Shown one piece after another: positions 38,301 to 38,743 of a stretch of DNA of 38,743 nucleotides (within the stretch, counting starts at the first letter, position 1; each line of letters opens with the position of its first letter). Location of the stretch: contig DJVA01000072.1 of assembly GCA_002440705.1 (NCBI GenBank), positions 1 through 38,743 on the forward strand. The letters run 5' to 3'. The position numbers and the translations under genes were made by a program. This DNA is from Flavobacteriaceae bacterium UBA6268. GTDB taxonomy: Bacteria; Bacteroidota; Bacteroidia; Flavobacteriales; Flavobacteriaceae. Below the pieces are notes generated by a model, which saw only the letters and a list, made by a program, of their open reading frames with translations, was not told where the DNA came from and ran no database searches.

Positions 38301-38743
38301 TGCCGATATTACAGCAGGGACTGCACCTTTCACGGGCATCTTTGCGCCTCAAGGAGGAAGCTTTGCCGCTACCTATGATGGAGAGGACATCAACGGCGAT
38401 TGGACCCTACGCGTGACCGATAACTTCGGTGGCGACCAAGGCACCCTGGATACCTTCTGTATCAATTTTGAACCGTTGATCAGTTCTACCCTCAATTTGG
38501 ATTGTTCCAATTTGGGTGAAAATCAAATTGAAGTCACTGTGACCGACGACTCCGGTAACGCTGCCACTTGTACCGCCACCGTGGAAGTAGTGGATGTAAC
38601 CGATCCGATCCTGGTTTGTCAGGACGTGACCATCGTCCTCGACGAGAACGGCATGGCCGAGATCAACCCAGAAGACCTCCTGGCCACGGCCCCGTCCACC
38701 TACGAGGCCATGGTGATCGGCAGCGACAACCAGTCCGGTACCG
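35377..38743 (+). CDS. Large secreted multidomain protein (lamin-tail-like, P-domain and HYR modules), 3' truncated
   Basis: The window holds the first 1122 codons and no stop. Residues 1-20 are a signal peptide (MKKITLSILMMACGLLLQAQ). Domains seen are a lamin-tail-like domain at 22-179 (VFINEIHYDNAGGDVGEGVEVAGPAG); a discoidin-like (F5/8 type C) region at about 187-348; an HYR domain at about 350-430 (ISCPMDITV ... FPVGDTLIEFTATDMAGNSSSC); a proprotein-convertase P-domain at about 482-631; part of another HYR at about 640-685; a second lamin-tail-like domain at 689-845; a second P-domain at about 893-1033; and further HYR-like sequence. Such proteins are usually exported by the type IX system with a sorting tail at the far end. 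Possible roles are adhesion, or a nuclease or protease part beyond the window. No catalytic domain is visible. Confidence 0.85.
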   Translation, partial: MKKITLSILMMACGLLLQAQTVFINEIHYDNAGGDVGEGVEVAGPAGTDLTGWTIEFYNGANGLVYDTLNLSGTIDDEGSGYGALSFLLAGIQNGSPDGLALIDSGSNVIQFLSYEGTMTALGGTANGMMSTDIGVTEGGGTAIGESLQLIGTGNQYADFTWSGPSAESPGDINAGQTFTVPGTPIVPVTATTALPSEFGTDINNTINGNGLDAFPSLTANHGATVPTNSWVTSTLSGTIDYDLGGSYLVDGMSFWNQNGGGPGANGSTGIQGMALYYSTDGISYNPLPGAPTAFAQVPGSGPEAPEMFGWTAIAASFIRLEITSNYGDAFVGYAEIVFSGLPNPAGNPPIISCPMDITVSNDTGVCGAVVNFANAVAIDPDGDLDTVTQTMGPVSGSSFPVGDTLIEFTATDMAGNSSSCTFTITVEDNEAPVIACMDVTVELDASGAYTLDTTEVLASATDNCGVDSQGFLVPTPPIVSCGNAPESIPAGAPGTTSGPMNPSIANVTDTGIIGADVTIDNVILNIEHSWAADLDIFITSPSGTSLELSTDNGGSTGLDTAADVVFTDASGNAITGWTGGAPLADYQAEGGLMNTLFAGEDINGNWTLTITDDAGGDFGVLNSFCISFSGLAQVTTLDLGCMDVGTNAVTVYVSDAAGNTATCTANVTVEDNTAPVISCIGEATGPSVFINELHYDNTGADQDEAIEIAGPAGTDLSTYSLVLYNGNGGAQYDELMLSGSIDDEGSGYGAVNFPIAGIQNGSPDGIVLARNGEVIQFLSYEGSFTAIDGIAAGLTSTDIGVSEAGSTPIGESLQLTGNGTFYPDFTWTGPLTSSPGDLNAGQTFVAPPSSLLVELDANGQASIDASQLITGVDEACGYTITVGNPAPPSNACATNLPAAIDENLPPTEAPASIADSGIIGVDYVLDQVSLDITHTFDGDLDIELISPAGTVLLLSDQNGGGGDNYTGTIFQDGGADITAGTAPFTGIFAPQGGSFAATYDGEDINGDWTLRVTDNFGGDQGTLDTFCINFEPLISSTLNLDCSNLGENQIEVTVTDDSGNAATCTATVEVVDVTDPILVCQDVTIVLDENGMAEINPEDLLATAPSTYEAMVIGSDNQSGT
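35440..35913 (+). repeat. Lamin-tail-like module, copy 1
   Basis: These 158 codons are closely similar to 37441-37911, 2 kb downstream. Both copies run from VFINE(I/L)HYDN to AGQTF, sharing SIDDEGSGYGA-like and AGIQNGSPDG segments. It is a tandem domain duplication within one gene, with many silent differences, so not recent. Confidence 0.85.
36820..37269 (+). repeat. P-domain module, copy 1
   Basis: This region corresponds to 38053-38475. Both copies share SGIIG- or TGIIGADV-type starts, a D-L-D-I core and GEDINGxWTLxxTDxxGGDxG, ending FCIxF. The fold is a jelly-roll (proprotein convertase P-domain). Confidence 0.8.
37441..37911 (+). repeat. Lamin-tail-like module, copy 2
   Basis: These 157 codons are the second copy of the module at 35440-35913. 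The order lamin-tail, other modules, P-domain is repeated in the protein. Confidence 0.85.
38053..38475 (+). repeat. P-domain module, copy 2
   Basis: This is the second copy of the module at 36820-37269, ending in FCINFEPL. It has a longer DQNGGGGDNYTG loop than copy 1. Confidence 0.8.

Noticed and set aside
35440..38475. The repeats in the large gene as a CRISPR or DNA-level repeat array
   Set aside because: Units are over 400 bp, in frame, and diverged mostly by silent changes, so they are protein domain duplications.

Overview
The window looks like chromosomal DNA of a flavobacterium (Bacteroidota). The signs are a PorZ-type protein with a type IX secretion tail, a TonB-dependent receptor with an N-terminal carboxypeptidase-like domain, a very large secreted multidomain protein of T9SS type, many lipoproteins with short SxxC or AxC lipoboxes, and promoters of the Bacteroidota form (TTTG, about 19-21 bp, TAnnTTTG). 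Gene density is high. After choosing likely starts, no gene-free stretch exceeds about 285 bp. I saw no tRNA, rRNA, insertion sequence, phage gene or CRISPR array.

Layout. 1-5.7 kb: ssb (minus), acetyl-CoA synthetase, and an unknown small membrane-anchored or exported protein followed by a TonB-dependent receptor. 5.7-9.8 kb: a DASS/SLC13 carboxylate transporter and PEP carboxylase, both linked to C4-acid metabolism. 9.8-14.7 kb (minus): the porZ-recO pair, then NADP-type glutamate dehydrogenase, with a divergent outer-membrane barrel protein. 15.5-20.8 kb: a cystathionine gamma-synthase/lyase, an overlapping three-gene operon (DUF3298 lipoprotein, ArsC/Spx-like protein, EamA exporter), a hotdog thioesterase, and YheT-like hydrolase plus azurin.

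20.8-30.4 kb is the most distinctive part. It is a divergent locus of nine genes. The leftward operon encodes a GMC oxidoreductase with a probable iron-sulfur Cys motif, its Tat-exported small subunit (gluconate 2-dehydrogenase subunit 3 type) and a Tat-exported hydroxypyruvate-isomerase-like TIM barrel. The rightward operon encodes a lipoprotein TIM barrel, a NupG-like MFS permease, a Gfo/Idh/MocA oxidoreductase, a second TIM barrel, and two DUF1080 (3-keto-disaccharide hydrolase) lipoproteins. I infer a 3-keto-glycoside pathway: oxidation at sugar C3 and glycoside cleavage outside the cytoplasm, then uptake and reduction or isomerisation inside. A perfect 14-bp palindrome, CGAAAACGTTTTCG, lies between the two operons. 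A 12-bp core copy lies in the gdhA promoter region, suggesting one LacI/GalR-type regulon linking this sugar route and glutamate synthesis.

30.4-33.1 kb is a tight housekeeping operon: yicC, gmk, nadD and a possible transglutaminase-like gene, all overlapping. It is followed by a minus-strand lipoprotein with an internal duplication, gpsA, and the 5' part (1122 codons) of a huge secreted protein. That protein has two lamin-tail-like and two P-domain modules, and it runs off the right edge.
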